A stretch of DNA of 64,000 nt from Neorhizobium galegae. GTDB lineage: Bacteria > Pseudomonadota > Alphaproteobacteria > Rhizobiales > Rhizobiaceae. The notes under the pieces are model-generated. The model made no database searches. It was not told the DNA's origin and saw nothing but the letters and a program-made list of their open reading frames with translations. This document shows positions 63,988-64,000 of the stretch, piece after piece (position 1 is the first letter of the stretch; each line of letters begins with the position of its first letter). The stretch lies in NCBI RefSeq assembly GCF_017877135.1, contig NZ_JAGIPH010000001.1, forward strand, positions 1,426,001 to 1,490,000. Reading direction: 5' to 3'. A program made the position numbers and the translations under genes.

Positions 63988-64000
63988 GTGCAACTCCTTC
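63988..64000 (+). CDS. 5' end of a further gene of the aminotransferase operon (truncated by window)
   Basis: GTG at 63988 (reading M-Q-L-L) lies eight bases after CGGAGG and four bases after the aminotransferase stop. Only four codons are visible, so no product can be named. Confidence 0.4.

Overview
The window looks like a chromosomal segment of a member of the Rhizobiaceae (Alphaproteobacteria, Hyphomicrobiales). This rests on the high GC content, the irr-fabA-fabB-fabI block, the rbfA-truB-rpsO-pnp block, a complete fixNOQP-fixGHIS microaerobic respiration locus with FixK/FNR boxes, and rhizobial-type chemotaxis genes. No rRNA, tRNA, CRISPR array, insertion sequence or phage gene was recognised. 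The genus cannot be fixed from the sequence alone.

Layout. (1) 1-17445: the 3' part of a giant filamentous adhesin gene (more than 4,890 codons, open at the left edge), then an invasion-associated-locus-B-like periplasmic protein, then a TpsB-type outer-membrane transporter. This is a two-partner secretion locus with an IalB gene between exoprotein and transporter. (2) 17492-24417: housekeeping and catabolic genes, namely a zinc-ribbon protein, 3-methyladenine DNA glycosylase, a three-gene tryptophan-to-anthranilate operon (kynU, kynA, AFMID-type formamidase) and four envelope or membrane proteins of mostly unknown role. (3) 24442-33332: irr, the fabA-fabB-fabI unsaturated fatty acid genes, an RsmC-like methyltransferase, and the rbfA-truB-rpsO-pnp translation/RNA-decay block on the minus strand. 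(4) 33333-36878: a DUF475/TerC membrane protein behind a long, hairpin-rich leader, an Ldh-family dehydrogenase and a siderophore-interacting flavoreductase. (5) 36956-51274: a chemosensory island. A soluble receptor-like protein with a degenerate signalling tip is divergent from STAS-cheY-cheA-cheW-mcp-mcp-mcp-cheW-cheR-cheB, and a ParA/VirC1-like ATPase follows. (6) 51356-59435: fixNOQP and fixGHIS, read right to left, each with its own FixK/FNR box and separated by a terminator. (7) 59726-64000: an OmpR/TctE-like two-component pair, a HAD-IB phosphatase, a class III aminotransferase and the first codons of a further gene.

How they work together. The adhesin and TpsB form an export pair; the IalB protein may assist it. 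The che island contains everything needed for a signalling array except cheD and flagellar genes. Its three transmembrane receptors have almost identical signalling domains and a shared acidic C-terminal tail, but one, three and two HAMP units respectively. The fix locus makes and copper-loads the high-affinity cbb3 oxidase under low oxygen. The kyn operon converts tryptophan to anthranilate.

The most interesting points are the IalB gene inside a TPS operon whose TpsB lacks the usual VRGY loop motif, the near-identical 91-residue repeats of the adhesin, the degenerate soluble receptor plus ParA around the che operon, the shared receptor tail, and the structured leader with a possible coupled leader peptide before the DUF475 gene. 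All calls come from reading the sequence; no database search was run.
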